Shown here: positions 43,955-52,546 of the stretch, one piece after another
Layout of the letters: each line of letters opens with the position of its first letter
Numbering within the stretch: the first letter of the stretch is position 1
DNA from: Roseomonas sp. CECT 9278
GTDB lineage: Bacteria > Pseudomonadota > Alphaproteobacteria > Acetobacterales > Acetobacteraceae
Direction: 5' to 3'
DNA: 64,000 bases
Assembly: GCF_918698155.1 (NCBI RefSeq)
Contig: NZ_CAKKLX010000005.1
Location: 62,001-126,000, forward strand
Notes under the pieces: model-generated
Databases searched by the model: none
Told to the model about the DNA's origin: nothing
Seen by the model: only the letters and a program-made list of their open reading frames with translations
Position numbers and translations under genes: made by a program

Positions 43955-45889
43955 TCAGCGAAGCCAGCCGGTGCGTGGCGTGAGCCAACCGCGCGGGCGC
44001 TGGGTGTCGGGCCCCGATGCCGGGGCAGTCAGGGACGGCGGTGGTGGGGGAGCGACATTCCCAGCGGAGGGAACCTCGCTCGGCCGCAGCGGCGCATCTG
44101 CCGCCTCATCCCGCAGCCGCGCCCAGAACTGCTCGCCATAACGATCGGCGCCGAGCAGCCAGAGTGCGGCGCGGGCCAGCACGGCGCAGTCCAGCGCCTC
44201 GTTCCGCTCGCGCAGCTTGGCCCATTCCTGCCGCGCAAAGCCGCGGCGATCCTTGGTGGTGCGCAGCTGCTCGGCGACCAGCTGCTTGATCCATTCGACG
44301 TCGATCGCGCGCGGCAGATGCACCCAACCGGGTGGCCATTCCTCCGCGTCGCCCCGGCCGAGCCAGAGGCGGCGATAGAGATCGGCCTTCCAGGTCGAGA
44401 CGGACACGGTCCAGAGTTTCAGGCCGCGGCGCAGCTTCTGGCCGTTGACCAGCGCATCCACCGGCGTCGGGCCCTGCACGGGCTGCGCCCGGTTCCACCC
44501 GTCGATGCCCTTGGTCGGCGCGATCCGCGGATCCCGCAGGCGCCGGAGGTGGCCATACACGGCGGCGGTGTCGCGGCCGCCTGTGTCGACGCAGAGCCGG
44601 GCAATGCGCATCGCACCGCCGCCATGGCGTGGCCAGTCTCGCGCCAGCACCCGGGCCAACTCATCCCAGGGCTCGCGATCCCTCGGGCTGCCTGCAATCA
44701 CCACGTGGTCCACGAGCCAGGACGAGAAGCCCTCCGCCCAGCCCCAGACGTCGCATTCCAGGCGATCGTCCTGCACGTCGACGCCCGCGGTGAGGACCAG
44801 CGCACCAGGCGGGACCACGCCCATGGCGAAATCCTCGCGGCGCTCGACGAGCCGCTCCCAATCCGGCGCCTCGCCCTGCTCCTGCCAGGTCTCGCCCAGG
44901 ACCGTGTTCTTGAAGGTCTTGATGTCCTCGGGCTTGCCCTGGGCGGCCTCCCAATCCCGCGCGATCTGCTCCCAGGACAGCCACCCCACCGGGGAGTACA
45001 GCGCAGAGATATGGAAGCCGATGGTGTGCGGGTCCTGGCCCTCGGCCGTCGCGCGCCATTCCCCGCCGCCAAGCATGGCGGTCTTGTCGTGCTCCTGCAT
45101 GGGGTGGTCGCAGGCGGTGCAGTGGTACCGCGCCGTCTCGGGCGCTCCCTTCTCCCAGAGCAGGCGCTCAAAGCGCAGCCACTGCATCTCCCCACACGCC
45201 GTGCACGGCACGAAGAAGCGCCGCTGGTCGGAGGCCAGGTACTCCCGCTCGATGCGGCTGCGCCCGGCGATCGTGGGCGTGCTGACCAGGAAGGCCTTGC
45301 GGCGCCAGCCGAAAGTGCGTGCCCGGGCCTCGGCTAGCGCGATCGGGTCACCCTCGCCGGCGACGTCGCCGGGATAGGCATCCACCTCGTCGAGGAACAG
45401 GAACCGCGCCGTCATCGAGCGCAGCCCGACTGCGCTGTTCGCCCCGGTCAGCACCAGGATGCCGCCGGGGAATTCCTTCGACAGCATGGTGTTGCCGCTG
45501 TCGCGGGCCCGGGCCGGCGCCACCCGCTCCCGCAGCGCCGGCGTTTCCTCCAGCAGCGGGTCGATGCGTTGGCGCGAGAAGCGCTTGGCCAGTTCCACGG
45601 TGGGCTGCACCGCCAGCGCGGGCGCCGGCACGTGGTGCATGATGTAGCCGAGCCAGTTGTTCCCGCTTTCGGTCGCGCCCACCTGCGCGCCCTTCATGAA
45701 CACGACACGCCGGGCGGGATGCACCGCCGACAGCGCGTCCATCACGTCCTTCAGGTACGGCGTGCGGCTGGTGCGCCAGGGGCCGGGCTCGGCCGAAGCG
45801 CGGCTGCCGAGCATGCGATGGCGCTCGGCCCATTCCGAGACGGTGAGCTGCGGCGGCGGGCGAAGCATGGCACCGACACGCCGGCGCAC
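43955..45889 (-). CDS. Terminase large subunit, GpA family
   Basis: A 644-residue ATPase/nuclease that packages DNA. The start of the protein has LTVSEWAERHRMLG. Walker A-like FMKGAQVGATES lies near residue 70, Walker B-like FLFLDEVDAYPGD near 160, and a zinc-ribbon (FVPCTACGEMQW, then YHCTACDHPM) near 235-265. Nuclease region: VLTAGVDVQDDRLE near 350. This domain set is GpA (lambda) type. ATG at residue 8 is an alternative start. Confidence 0.92.
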   Translation of the reverse strand: MRRRVGAMLRPPPQLTVSEWAERHRMLGSRASAEPGPWRTSRTPYLKDVMDALSAVHPARRVVFMKGAQVGATESGNNWLGYIMHHVPAPALAVQPTVELAKRFSRQRIDPLLEETPALRERVAPARARDSGNTMLSKEFPGGILVLTGANSAVGLRSMTARFLFLDEVDAYPGDVAGEGDPIALAEARARTFGWRRKAFLVSTPTIAGRSRIEREYLASDQRRFFVPCTACGEMQWLRFERLLWEKGAPETARYHCTACDHPMQEHDKTAMLGGGEWRATAEGQDPHTIGFHISALYSPVGWLSWEQIARDWEAAQGKPEDIKTFKNTVLGETWQEQGEAPDWERLVERREDFAMGVVPPGALVLTAGVDVQDDRLECDVWGWAEGFSSWLVDHVVIAGSPRDREPWDELARVLARDWPRHGGGAMRIARLCVDTGGRDTAAVYGHLRRLRDPRIAPTKGIDGWNRAQPVQGPTPVDALVNGQKLRRGLKLWTVSVSTWKADLYRRLWLGRGDAEEWPPGWVHLPRAIDVEWIKQLVAEQLRTTKDRRGFARQEWAKLRERNEALDCAVLARAALWLLGADRYGEQFWARLRDEAADAPLRPSEVPSAGNVAPPPPPSLTAPASGPDTQRPRGWLTPRTGWLR

Positions 45890-45893
45890 ATGC

Positions 45894-46409
45894 TCACGGC
45901 TGCGGAGACCGGTCCCCTCCGAGGCCTGCTGGATCGAAGCGATCGGCCGCCTCCGTCAGCAGGTCGTTGATGTGGCTCTGCAGGATGGTCTGCAGCAGAT
46001 GCGGGTCGACGCTGATCTCGGCGGCGATCAGGCCGGAGACGCGCGCTGGCCAATTCAGCAGCGCGTCGCGCATCGTGCTGCCGATCTCGTCAAGTGCGGC
46101 ATTGGCCTCGGTGACGTCGAGCAGGCGGCGCTTGGTCTCATCCAGCGAAAGCCGCTGCGCCTCCACCTTCAGCGCGAGCTGCGCCACCTTCAGCCGGGCG
46201 AAGGGCGTGCCTTCGGCGCCGGCACCACTGGCCAGGGGCGAGCGGACGGGATCGGCGGTCTCCACGAGGCGGCGGCGGGTCTTGTCGATGTCCCAACTGC
46301 CGTCCGGCTCGCGGGCGATGCGGCCGGACCGTTCGGCCTTGTGCATCGCGGTGTCGCTCAGCCCGATCCGGCGGGCGGCCTCACGGGTCGACGCGGTCAG
46401 CTCGGGCAT
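45894..46409 (-). CDS. Terminase small subunit (Nu1-like)
   Basis: A 171-residue DNA-recognition subunit of terminase. The N-terminal winged HTH (TREAARRIGLSDTAMHKAERSGRI, in two pieces) is Nu1-like, and a coiled coil (LALKVEAQRLSLDETKRRLLD) and helical C-terminus follow. Located immediately upstream of the large subunit, with four bases between. It should bind the cos site, which is presumably close by but was not identified. Confidence 0.85.
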   Translation of the reverse strand: MPELTASTREAARRIGLSDTAMHKAERSGRIAREPDGSWDIDKTRRRLVETADPVRSPLASGAGAEGTPFARLKVAQLALKVEAQRLSLDETKRRLLDVTEANAALDEIGSTMRDALLNWPARVSGLIAAEISVDPHLLQTILQSHINDLLTEAADRFDPAGLGGDRSPQP

Positions 46410-46451
46410 GGCGGCGACCTCCCGCCGCGCGTGATGGCGATGCCGGCCTTG

Positions 46452-46733
46452 TCAGAGGGGACGAAGGGCGCTCTGGCGGGCGCCTTCAAAGGCGGTGATG
46501 GCAGCGGGCCAATTCAGCGTGGCCTCGTCCCCAAGCATCTGCACTGGCGCGAGGGTCACGCGGCGACGCGACCAATAGTTGCCGTCCAGCGTGGCAAGCC
46601 AACCCGCCAACCCCTGGGCGGAGAGCGCCGCGGCGGCGGCTTCGACTTCCGCCTCACTCGGCGGTGCGGCGCGGCCCATCGTCACGTGGCGGCCGTCCTG
46701 CGCTAAGATGATCCAGCGGCGTTCGGAGGGCAT
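46452..46733 (-). CDS. Hypothetical phage protein
   Basis: A 93-residue protein starting at ATG 46733, overlapping the upstream gene by one base. The pattern RRWIILAQDGRHVTMGR, then Ala/Glu-rich helix, then GWLATLDGNYW suggests a small alpha/beta fold, but I recognise no family. Lies between terminase and DUF3489 genes. Confidence 0.6.
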   Translation of the reverse strand: MPSERRWIILAQDGRHVTMGRAAPPSEAEVEAAAAALSAQGLAGWLATLDGNYWSRRRVTLAPVQMLGDEATLNWPAAITAFEGARQSALRPL

Positions 46734-46933
46734 CAGCCCTCCTCCTTCTCGGTCTGCCAGGTGGCGTAGTCCACCGTGGCAAAGATCCCGCGCCCGTCGC
46801 TGGCGGTGCAGACCTGAATGGTGGCGCGGCCCACGCTGTCGGTGCTGCGCGGCGCGGTGGCGAGAAGCTGCTGCCAGGCGGCGCGGTCCTGCGGGCCTTC
46901 GGCAGTCTGGTGCGGGAGGATGGTGGTGATCAT
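46733..46933 (-). CDS. Hypothetical small phage protein
   Basis: A 66-residue protein with a Trp-containing helix (AAWQQLLATAP) and a short beta hairpin (ATIQVCTASDGRGIFATVDY). It is preceded by one of two near-identical 40-base leader sequences, suggesting its own promoter. Coupled to the next gene. Function unknown. Confidence 0.55.
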   Translation of the reverse strand: MITTILPHQTAEGPQDRAAWQQLLATAPRSTDSVGRATIQVCTASDGRGIFATVDYATWQTEKEEG

Positions 46934-46951
46934 CGTCGTCTCCGTCTGGCG

Positions 46952-46991
46952 GGGCGGGGTGCCCTGCGCGTGACGGACGATTCGCGCTGTG
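46952..46991 (-). repeat. Duplicated 40-base leader, copy 1
   Basis: These 40 bases match 48290-48329 with three mismatches. Each copy lies ~20 bases upstream of the start codon of a small minus-strand gene (at 46933 and 48268). Probably a conserved promoter or regulator site that coordinates the two genes. Confidence 0.6.
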
Positions 46992-47015
46992 TCGGAGCGC
47001 AGCCAACTCGATAAG

Positions 47016-47044
47016 GCGCCGGGAATCTGGATGATCCCCGGCGC
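47016..47044 (-). terminator. Hairpin between DUF3489 gene and the next leader
   Basis: Arms GCGCCGGG (47016-47023) and CCCGGCGC (47037-47044), with an inner ATC/GAT pair. It lies 35 bases after the DUF3489 stop on the minus strand and ahead of the repeated leader. No long U-tract. Likely separates two transcription units. Confidence 0.4.
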
Positions 47045-47078
47045 TTCCGATCATGTTCAGGGGCGTGGCTGAGATGCT

Positions 47079-47936
47079 TCACTCCGCCAGAGCGTAGATG
47101 GTGAAGGAGCCCTTCGCGCCCGTCTTGTTCGGGCCGACCATCCGCTCGCGCGACTTCACCTCGACCGCGTGGCCCTTCTTCTTCAGCCCGGCGAAGAAGC
47201 CGCGGACCGTGTGCTGCGCCCAGCCCGTCGCCTCGGCGATCTGCGCGACCGTGGCGCCCTCTGGGCGGCGCAGCATGGCCAGCACCTGCTCCTGCTTCGT
47301 GCCCTCGCGCGGCTTGCGCGGCGCGGCGGGATCCCGCGCGACGCGGGCGGGCTTGCCGGCGAGCAGGGTGCGCAGGGCCTCCATCGGCGCGTCGAGGGCG
47401 CCGATCATGTCGCCCTCGCGGTTGGCCTCGTCATCCCAGGCGGCGAGCACCGCCGCGGCAGCGTCGCGCAGGCTGGTGCGCGGCGCGGCGGCGCGTGCCG
47501 CGAGGGCCTGGTCCAGCATCGCGATCTCCTCCGTCAGGGGCGCGGCCTGGGCGGCTTCGGCGACCTTGGCGTCCTGTGTCGCGGGCTCCGCGGCGGGCGC
47601 CACCGTGGGCGCCGTGTCGGGCACGCTGCCCTCGATGCCCGAGCAGTCGGGCTCGCCGGCCACCGCGTCGCCCTCGTTCGGGTCGATGCCGATGGCGCGC
47701 AGCCCCTCGTCGGTGATGCGCGCCACGATCCAGGTGCCGTCCTCATCCTGGCGCCAGCCGAGCCCGACATGCTCCCGCGGAGCGTTGATCTCGGTGAGCA
47801 GGTTGTTCTTGATCAGGCTGCGGAACACCGCGTTGCGGGCGGCAGCCGGGAGGTGCTTCGGCGCGCGGGCGAGGCCCATCTCGTGCTGCGCGGCGGCGCT
47901 GAGGATCACGCGCTGGCTGTCGGAAAGCTTGGTCAT
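47079..47936 (-). CDS. DUF3489 winged-HTH protein
   Basis: A 285-residue protein from ATG 47936. The C-terminal ~75 residues carry the hallmark DUF3489 domain (KQEQVLAMLRRPEGATVAQIAEATGW, in two parts, then HTVRGFFAGLKKKGHAV). This is a winged helix likely to bind DNA. An N-terminal second helical domain (TKLSDSQRVILSAAAQ) is joined by an Ala/Pro linker. Probable regulator or DNA-binding accessory; targets unknown. A hairpin follows the stop. Confidence 0.85.
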   Translation of the reverse strand: MTKLSDSQRVILSAAAQHEMGLARAPKHLPAAARNAVFRSLIKNNLLTEINAPREHVGLGWRQDEDGTWIVARITDEGLRAIGIDPNEGDAVAGEPDCSGIEGSVPDTAPTVAPAAEPATQDAKVAEAAQAAPLTEEIAMLDQALAARAAAPRTSLRDAAAAVLAAWDDEANREGDMIGALDAPMEALRTLLAGKPARVARDPAAPRKPREGTKQEQVLAMLRRPEGATVAQIAEATGWAQHTVRGFFAGLKKKGHAVEVKSRERMVGPNKTGAKGSFTIYALAE

Positions 47937-48031
47937 CGTGGTGGTCTCCGGTTCCGGGCGCCGGTCATCGGCCCCTACTGCCGGGAGCCCCGCCGGCGCT
48001 GCCGGTCGGGGCGGTGCGGGAGTGGTCCGCG

Positions 48032-48268
48032 TCAGGCTGCGTGTTCGCCGCGGCGGAAATGCTGGTCCGCGATGTCCTTCAGCTTCGCGGTGGCATCTGA
48101 AAGCCAGGCCGCTTCGCCCCAAAGCACCGTCTCGGGGTCCGCGCCGAAATGGTCCGCGCTGGCCTGGACGAGTTCGGCGAGGAGGGCGTCGAATTCCACC
48201 TTCTTCGCGAGGAAGGCTGCCAGGCTGTTTTCCTGGTTGCGGGCGGCGCGGGCTTCGCGGTCGGTCAT
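48032..48268 (-). CDS. Hypothetical small phage protein
   Basis: A 78-residue, acidic, helical protein from ATG 48268 (MTDREARAARNQENSL). The stop at 48032 lies 95 bases before the DUF3489 start. Preceded by the second 40-base leader copy. No recognised domain; length and charge suggest a small regulator or anti-host factor. Confidence 0.55.
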   Translation of the reverse strand: MTDREARAARNQENSLAAFLAKKVEFDALLAELVQASADHFGADPETVLWGEAAWLSDATAKLKDIADQHFRRGEHAA

Positions 48269-48289
48269 CTTGGTCTCCGTCGTGGTGCA

Positions 48290-48329
48290 GGGCGGGGTGC
48301 TCTGCGTGTGACGGACCATTCGCGCTGTG
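48290..48329 (-). repeat. Duplicated 40-base leader, copy 2
   Basis: Second copy of the leader found at 46952-46991, 37 of 40 bases identical, ~21 bases upstream of the small gene starting at 48268. The conserved core on the minus strand includes CACAGCGCGAAT and GTCCGTCAC. Confidence 0.6.
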
Positions 48330-48368
48330 CCGCGCACGAGCCAAGCAAGATGCAGCGGCGCGGAATTG

Positions 48369-49637
48369 CTATGTTTCGGCGGTCTGGATCACATCATGAT
48401 CGACGATGCCGCGTGCCGACGCGACATCAGCGAAGATGCGATCATCGCCCTCCAGCACCGCCACCTCGCCGGTCGTGTCCTGCCAGCGCCGCACGATGAC
48501 ATCGGCATAGGCGGGGTCGATCTCCAGCAGCACGGCACGCCGCCCCGTGCGCTCCGCCGCGATCATCGTTGTGCCTGAGCCGCCAAAGCAGTCCAGCACC
48601 GTGTCACGCGGCTTGCTGCTGTTGCGGATGGCCCGCTCGACCAACGCCACCGGCTTCATCGTCGGATGCAGGTCGTTCCGCGCCGGCTTGTCGAAGTGCC
48701 AGACATTCCCCTGGTCGCGGGCGCCGCACCAATAATGCTGGCTGCCCTGGCGCCAGCCGTAGAGCATCGCCTCGAACTGCTGGTGGTAGTCGGCGCGGCC
48801 GAGCGCGAAAGTGTTCTTGGCCCAGATGATCGTGCTGGACCATTTGCCGCCGGCCTCCTGCCAGACCCGATGCAGCGTCGGCCATTCGGAGGAGGACATG
48901 CAGACGTAGCAGGCGCCCTTGGTGACCGAGAGCAGATTGGCCAGTGCAGGGCGGAGGAACTCGGGAAAGCCACCGCCAAGCGCATCATTGGCGATGGTCA
49001 TCTTCGCCGCCGTGCCGCCCTCGTAGGCGACATTATAGGGCGGATCGACAAAGCCCATATCGGCCAGATGGCCGGCGCCAAGGGCGCGCTGCACGTCGAC
49101 CAGCTTCGTCGCGTCGCCGCAGAGAAGACGGTGGTCGCCGCAGCGCCAGAGATCGCCGGTGCGCGTGACGGGCACCACGGGCGGCGGCGGTGCGTCATCG
49201 GCATCATCGCCAAGTCCAGCGTCGGCAGCTGCCAGCAGCCGGTCCAGTTCCATGCCGGAGAAGCCGAGTACGTCCAGGTCGACCACCGCCTCGTCGCGGA
49301 TGCGGGCGATCTCGGCGGCCAGCAGCGCCTCGTCCCAGCCGGAGTTCAGGGCAATCTGGTTGTCGGCAAGCCGGAGCGCGCGGGCCTGCGCGGGAGAAAG
49401 ATGGCCGAGCCGCAGCGCCGGCACGGAGGCGAGCCCGAGCTGCTTTGCCGCCATGACGCGACCATGGCCGGCGATGAGCACGCCCTCGGCGTCGACCAGC
49501 ACCGGGTTCACAAAGCCGAACTCGGCAATGGAGGCGGCAATCTGCGCCACCTGCGACGGCGAATGCGTGCGCGCGTTCTCGGCATACGGGACCAGCCCCG
49601 CCACCGGCAGCGAGGAGACGACGAGATCAGGCTGCAT
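48369..49637 (-). CDS. ParB-like nuclease + adenine/cytosine methyltransferase, copy 1
   Basis: A 422-residue protein. An N-terminal ParB/sulfiredoxin-like domain (VPYAENARTHSP, then GFVNPVLVDAEGVLIAGHGR) is followed by a beta-class DNA methyltransferase, with catalytic DPPYNV near residue 205 and SAM motif FGGSGTT near 365. Phages use such orphan enzymes to protect DNA from host restriction. It overlaps the next methyltransferase by 11 bases. Confidence 0.88.
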   Translation of the reverse strand: MQPDLVVSSLPVAGLVPYAENARTHSPSQVAQIAASIAEFGFVNPVLVDAEGVLIAGHGRVMAAKQLGLASVPALRLGHLSPAQARALRLADNQIALNSGWDEALLAAEIARIRDEAVVDLDVLGFSGMELDRLLAAADAGLGDDADDAPPPPVVPVTRTGDLWRCGDHRLLCGDATKLVDVQRALGAGHLADMGFVDPPYNVAYEGGTAAKMTIANDALGGGFPEFLRPALANLLSVTKGACYVCMSSSEWPTLHRVWQEAGGKWSSTIIWAKNTFALGRADYHQQFEAMLYGWRQGSQHYWCGARDQGNVWHFDKPARNDLHPTMKPVALVERAIRNSSKPRDTVLDCFGGSGTTMIAAERTGRRAVLLEIDPAYADVIVRRWQDTTGEVAVLEGDDRIFADVASARGIVDHDVIQTAET

Positions 49638-51093
49638 CGGCCGTGACCTCCGTCCGCGCCGCGGCAACGGCGTCGTAGTCGCGGCCATCGTCCGCGAGCG
49701 TTACCGGCAGATCGGGGTGCAGCATCCGCCAGCGGGCGATCGCCAGATCCACATAGGCGGGCGCAAGCTCGATCGCGCGCACCCGGCGGTTGGTGCGCTG
49801 GCCGGCCAGGATGGTGGTGCCGGAGCCGCCGAAGGGTTCGAACACCACGTCGCCCTCATCGGTGTAGGTGCGCATGAGGAATTCCGGCAGCACCACCGGG
49901 AACACCGCGGGGTGCTCGGTCTCGATGCCGCGGCCCTTGTGACGGGTGAGGCGCAGCACGTTGTCAGGGATCCGGAAATCCTGCACCGGCAGGCCGGCAT
50001 GCTGATATTCCGAGATGGTGCCGTCGGCGGCGCGCAACCCACTGCCCTTGTTCGGCGTGCCGGCCCATTTGCAGGGCACGATCTTGTTCGCCTGGCGGGC
50101 CTGGCGGTTGAAGTGGAAGACGAACTCGAAGGCCGGCGCGAGGCGGCCGTTCCAGTCGCCGGGCAAGCCGGGCCCCTGGTCCCAGGTGTAAAGGCCGAAC
50201 CGGCGCCAACCGCGGGCGCGCATCCAGTCCAGCCAGCCCGACCAGTACGGCTGCCACTCATTGCCGCGATGGATCAGGCCAAGGTTGACCAGCACCTGGC
50301 CACCGGGGTGCATCGCCGCGTCGAGATGCTGGAACACGCCCTGCACCAGCGCGTCCCAATCGGTCACGCCACTGGTGGTGTAGTCGCGCTGATTTCCATA
50401 GGGCGGCGAGGTGAACAGCAGCGCGGCGCGTTCCTCGCCCATGACGCGCGCGACCGAGGCAGCGTCGGTGCTGTCGCCGCAGAGCAGGCGGTGCTCGCCC
50501 AGCAGCCACAGATCGCCGGGGCGGGTGACGGCCTGGCGCGGCGGCTCCGGATCGGCATCGGCGGGGTCTTCCGCCGTCTCCTCCGCATCCGCCGCGCCAA
50601 TGGCACCGCCCCCCGCGGCCGGATCCGCGGACAGAGCCTCGGGCGCTTCGCCGTGGGACACGGCCTCTGCTGCCGCCGCGAGAATGGCCGCGATTTCGTC
50701 GGGTCCAAAGCCGGTGAGTTCCAATTCCACCGCATGGTCCACCCGCAGCCCGGCCAGCGCGTCACGGAGCAGCGCCTGGTCCCAGGTCGCGTTCTCCGCG
50801 ATGCGATTGTCGGCGAGCCGCAGCGCCTCTTTTTGGGCCACGGACAGGTGCCGCAGCACGATCACCGGCACCTTGGCCATGCCGAGCGCCGATGCCGCCT
50901 CGAGGCGGCCGTGCCCCGCGATCAGCACACCGCCCTCATCGACCAGCAGCGGGTTGGTGAAGCCGAAGGCCAGCATGCTGGCCTTGATCTGCTCCAGCTG
51001 ATCGGCGCTGTGCACGCGGGCATTGCCGGCATGCGGGCGCAGCTCCGCCACCGGACGCAGCAGAATCTTCGCCGCCATCCAGGGGAGCGTCAT
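49627..51093 (-). CDS. ParB-like nuclease + N4-cytosine-type methyltransferase, copy 2
   Basis: A 488-residue protein. A ParB-like domain (RPHAGNARVHSADQLEQI, GVLIAGHGRLEAA) leads via an acidic linker to a methyltransferase with TSPPYGNQ near residue 225. SPPY favours N4-cytosine. The SAM motif FGGSGTT is near 425. Its catalytic motif differs from the DPPY of the adjacent copy, so the two should modify different sites. Start at ATG 51093; residue 6 Met is an alternative. Confidence 0.85.
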   Translation of the reverse strand: MTLPWMAAKILLRPVAELRPHAGNARVHSADQLEQIKASMLAFGFTNPLLVDEGGVLIAGHGRLEAASALGMAKVPVIVLRHLSVAQKEALRLADNRIAENATWDQALLRDALAGLRVDHAVELELTGFGPDEIAAILAAAAEAVSHGEAPEALSADPAAGGGAIGAADAEETAEDPADADPEPPRQAVTRPGDLWLLGEHRLLCGDSTDAASVARVMGEERAALLFTSPPYGNQRDYTTSGVTDWDALVQGVFQHLDAAMHPGGQVLVNLGLIHRGNEWQPYWSGWLDWMRARGWRRFGLYTWDQGPGLPGDWNGRLAPAFEFVFHFNRQARQANKIVPCKWAGTPNKGSGLRAADGTISEYQHAGLPVQDFRIPDNVLRLTRHKGRGIETEHPAVFPVVLPEFLMRTYTDEGDVVFEPFGGSGTTILAGQRTNRRVRAIELAPAYVDLAIARWRMLHPDLPVTLADDGRDYDAVAAARTEVTADAA

Positions 51094-51427
51094 CGGGCCA
51101 TCCGGATCTAGGAGTGGGTGCAAACCATGCGGCTCGCGCGTGCAAACCTGGCACGGTATGGTTTGCGGGCGATCTGGCTGATCGCACAGGGAAAAGGCTG
51201 CAAACCGCAACCCTGATTTATGGCCTGGCGCTAGCGATGTTGCGCGCTTCCGCCCCCCGCATACAGCGGGGCCAGGAAGGAACCATCGGCTCGAGAGTTA
51301 CTGTCTTGATCGAGCCGCAGCGTGGCTCTGCAGCCGCAACTTCAGCGACTATCGAGAACCTATCCAATCCAGATTCTGCTGGGGAGTGCGAAGATGTAGC
51401 GCTTTGCATTTTCTCTCGCGCACGACG
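51094..51427. other. Non-coding region with repeated GCAAACC boxes
   Basis: A ~330-base gap between two phage genes. TGCAAACC occurs at 51119-51126, 51141-51148 and 51199-51206, and its complement GGTTTGC at 51160-51166, all just upstream of the methyltransferase operon start. This looks like a cluster of regulator-binding sites at the promoter. The remaining bases to 51427 show no gene. Confidence 0.45.
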
Positions 51428-51976
51428 TTACGCCGCCCGCCGTTGCGTCAGCCCGTAGTGCATCGCCAGCACGCCGAGCGCCGAGACCAGCACACCCTGA
51501 CCCTGCGCGTGACCGATGGGACGCCCACACCAGCCCGAGCGTCGAGCCCATTCGGTGATCGAGCTCTCCAGCCCCACGACGTGCCACACGCAAGCCCCGG
51601 CGGGGCTGCCAGGGCCACCCAGCGCATCGATGGCGGCAGCCACCCGCTCGCGTGCCTGGAACTGCTGCTCGGTCGTCGTGTCGCCAGCGTGGCCACCAGG
51701 GATGCGGATCAGCGGCATGGCGCGCAGCGTATCGAGGGCAGCACAGCGGAACTGCTTGCGGAACATCTCGCCGGCATCGCGCATCTCGGACGTGATGGTG
51801 CCGTTGCCGAGCATCACGCCGAGCGTGTCCATGGCGTAGCGATGCGCCACGGGCGTGCCCGTCTCCGGATCCGCGGAGCGCACGGCCTCGCCGAAGCCGC
51901 CATGTTGCAGCCGCCACTTCGAGGGGCCGAGCGCCAGGTTCTGCTTCGGGGTCTTGGTCTTTCGCTTACCGGCCAT
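51428..51976 (-). CDS. Phage protein, DUF6456-like
   Basis: A 182-residue protein. The C-terminus (LVSALGVLAMHYGL) resembles the ending of DUF6456 regulatory proteins, which carry an LxLALxxLAxHYGL motif, and the middle DALGGPGSP fits too. The N-terminus is basic (KRKTKTPKQN). In comparable prophages this position just before the late operon is held by a late-gene regulator or antiterminator-like protein. The family call is tentative. Confidence 0.55.
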   Translation of the reverse strand: MAGKRKTKTPKQNLALGPSKWRLQHGGFGEAVRSADPETGTPVAHRYAMDTLGVMLGNGTITSEMRDAGEMFRKQFRCAALDTLRAMPLIRIPGGHAGDTTTEQQFQARERVAAAIDALGGPGSPAGACVWHVVGLESSITEWARRSGWCGRPIGHAQGQGVLVSALGVLAMHYGLTQRRAA

Positions 51977-52193
51977 GGGTCTTCTCCTGGTGCCGTGGGC
52001 CCCAGCGGCGCACGGCTTCGTTCTGGATTGCCTGGCGCAGCCAGGGATCGGTGATATCCGCGAGGTGCAGCGAGACGACGCCCTGCTGCTGCCAGACGCG
52101 GCGGCGCAGGGCTTCCATCTCGCGCGTGGTGGGGTCGCTGCGGGTGCCGCGGTCGAGGGACGAGCGGGGCGGCAAGGGGGAGCCGGGCAGCAT
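51966..52193 (-). CDS. Small hypothetical phage protein
   Basis: A 75-residue, basic protein from ATG 52193, overlapping the next gene by 11 bases. Helical C-terminus (WLRQAIQNEAVRRWGPRHQ). Conserved small gene type seen ahead of DUF6456-like genes; function unknown. Confidence 0.55.
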   Translation of the reverse strand: MLPGSPLPPRSSLDRGTRSDPTTREMEALRRRVWQQQGVVSLHLADITDPWLRQAIQNEAVRRWGPRHQEKTHGR

Positions 52194-52264
52194 CAGGCCT
52201 GGCCCTCCGCGCCCCGCCCGAAATGGGCCTTGGGTTTTGTCGTCCTCTGGCCTACATAGAGGCC

Positions 52265-52546
52265 GTGGAATTCGAGTGGGATGACGCCAAGAGCGACGCC
52301 TGCTTCGCCGAGCGCGGTTTCGACTTCGCCTATGCGGTGCAGGTGTTCCTCGACCCGGATCGGCTGGTCGAAGTCGACAACCGCTTCGATTACGGCGAGC
52401 CGCGCTATCGCGTGCTCGGCCAGATCGAGGGGCGGCTGTTCCTGGTGGTCTACACGCCGCGGGGTTACGCGTTCCGGATGATTTCGGCCCGCAAGGCCAA
52501 CGCCAAGGAGGTGGCTCGCTATGGGCACAGTTCGCGTGACGCTTGA
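52265..52546 (+). CDS. brnT: BrnT-family ribonuclease toxin
   Basis: A 93-residue RelE-fold toxin from GTG 52265. Signature: FEWDDAKSDACFAERGFDF, then AVQVFLDPDR, YRVLGQIEGRLFLVVYT, and RMISARKANAKEVARY at the end. BrnT toxins cut mRNA and halt growth. It runs against the phage genes, inside the early region, and overlaps its antitoxin by 26 bases. Probably a prophage-maintenance or defence cargo. Confidence 0.85.
   Translation: MEFEWDDAKSDACFAERGFDFAYAVQVFLDPDRLVEVDNRFDYGEPRYRVLGQIEGRLFLVVYTPRGYAFRMISARKANAKEVARYGHSSRDA

Noticed and set aside
49159-51111. 650-codon plus-strand frame across the methyltransferases
   Set aside because: Antisense of two well-supported methyltransferase genes; no domain pattern.
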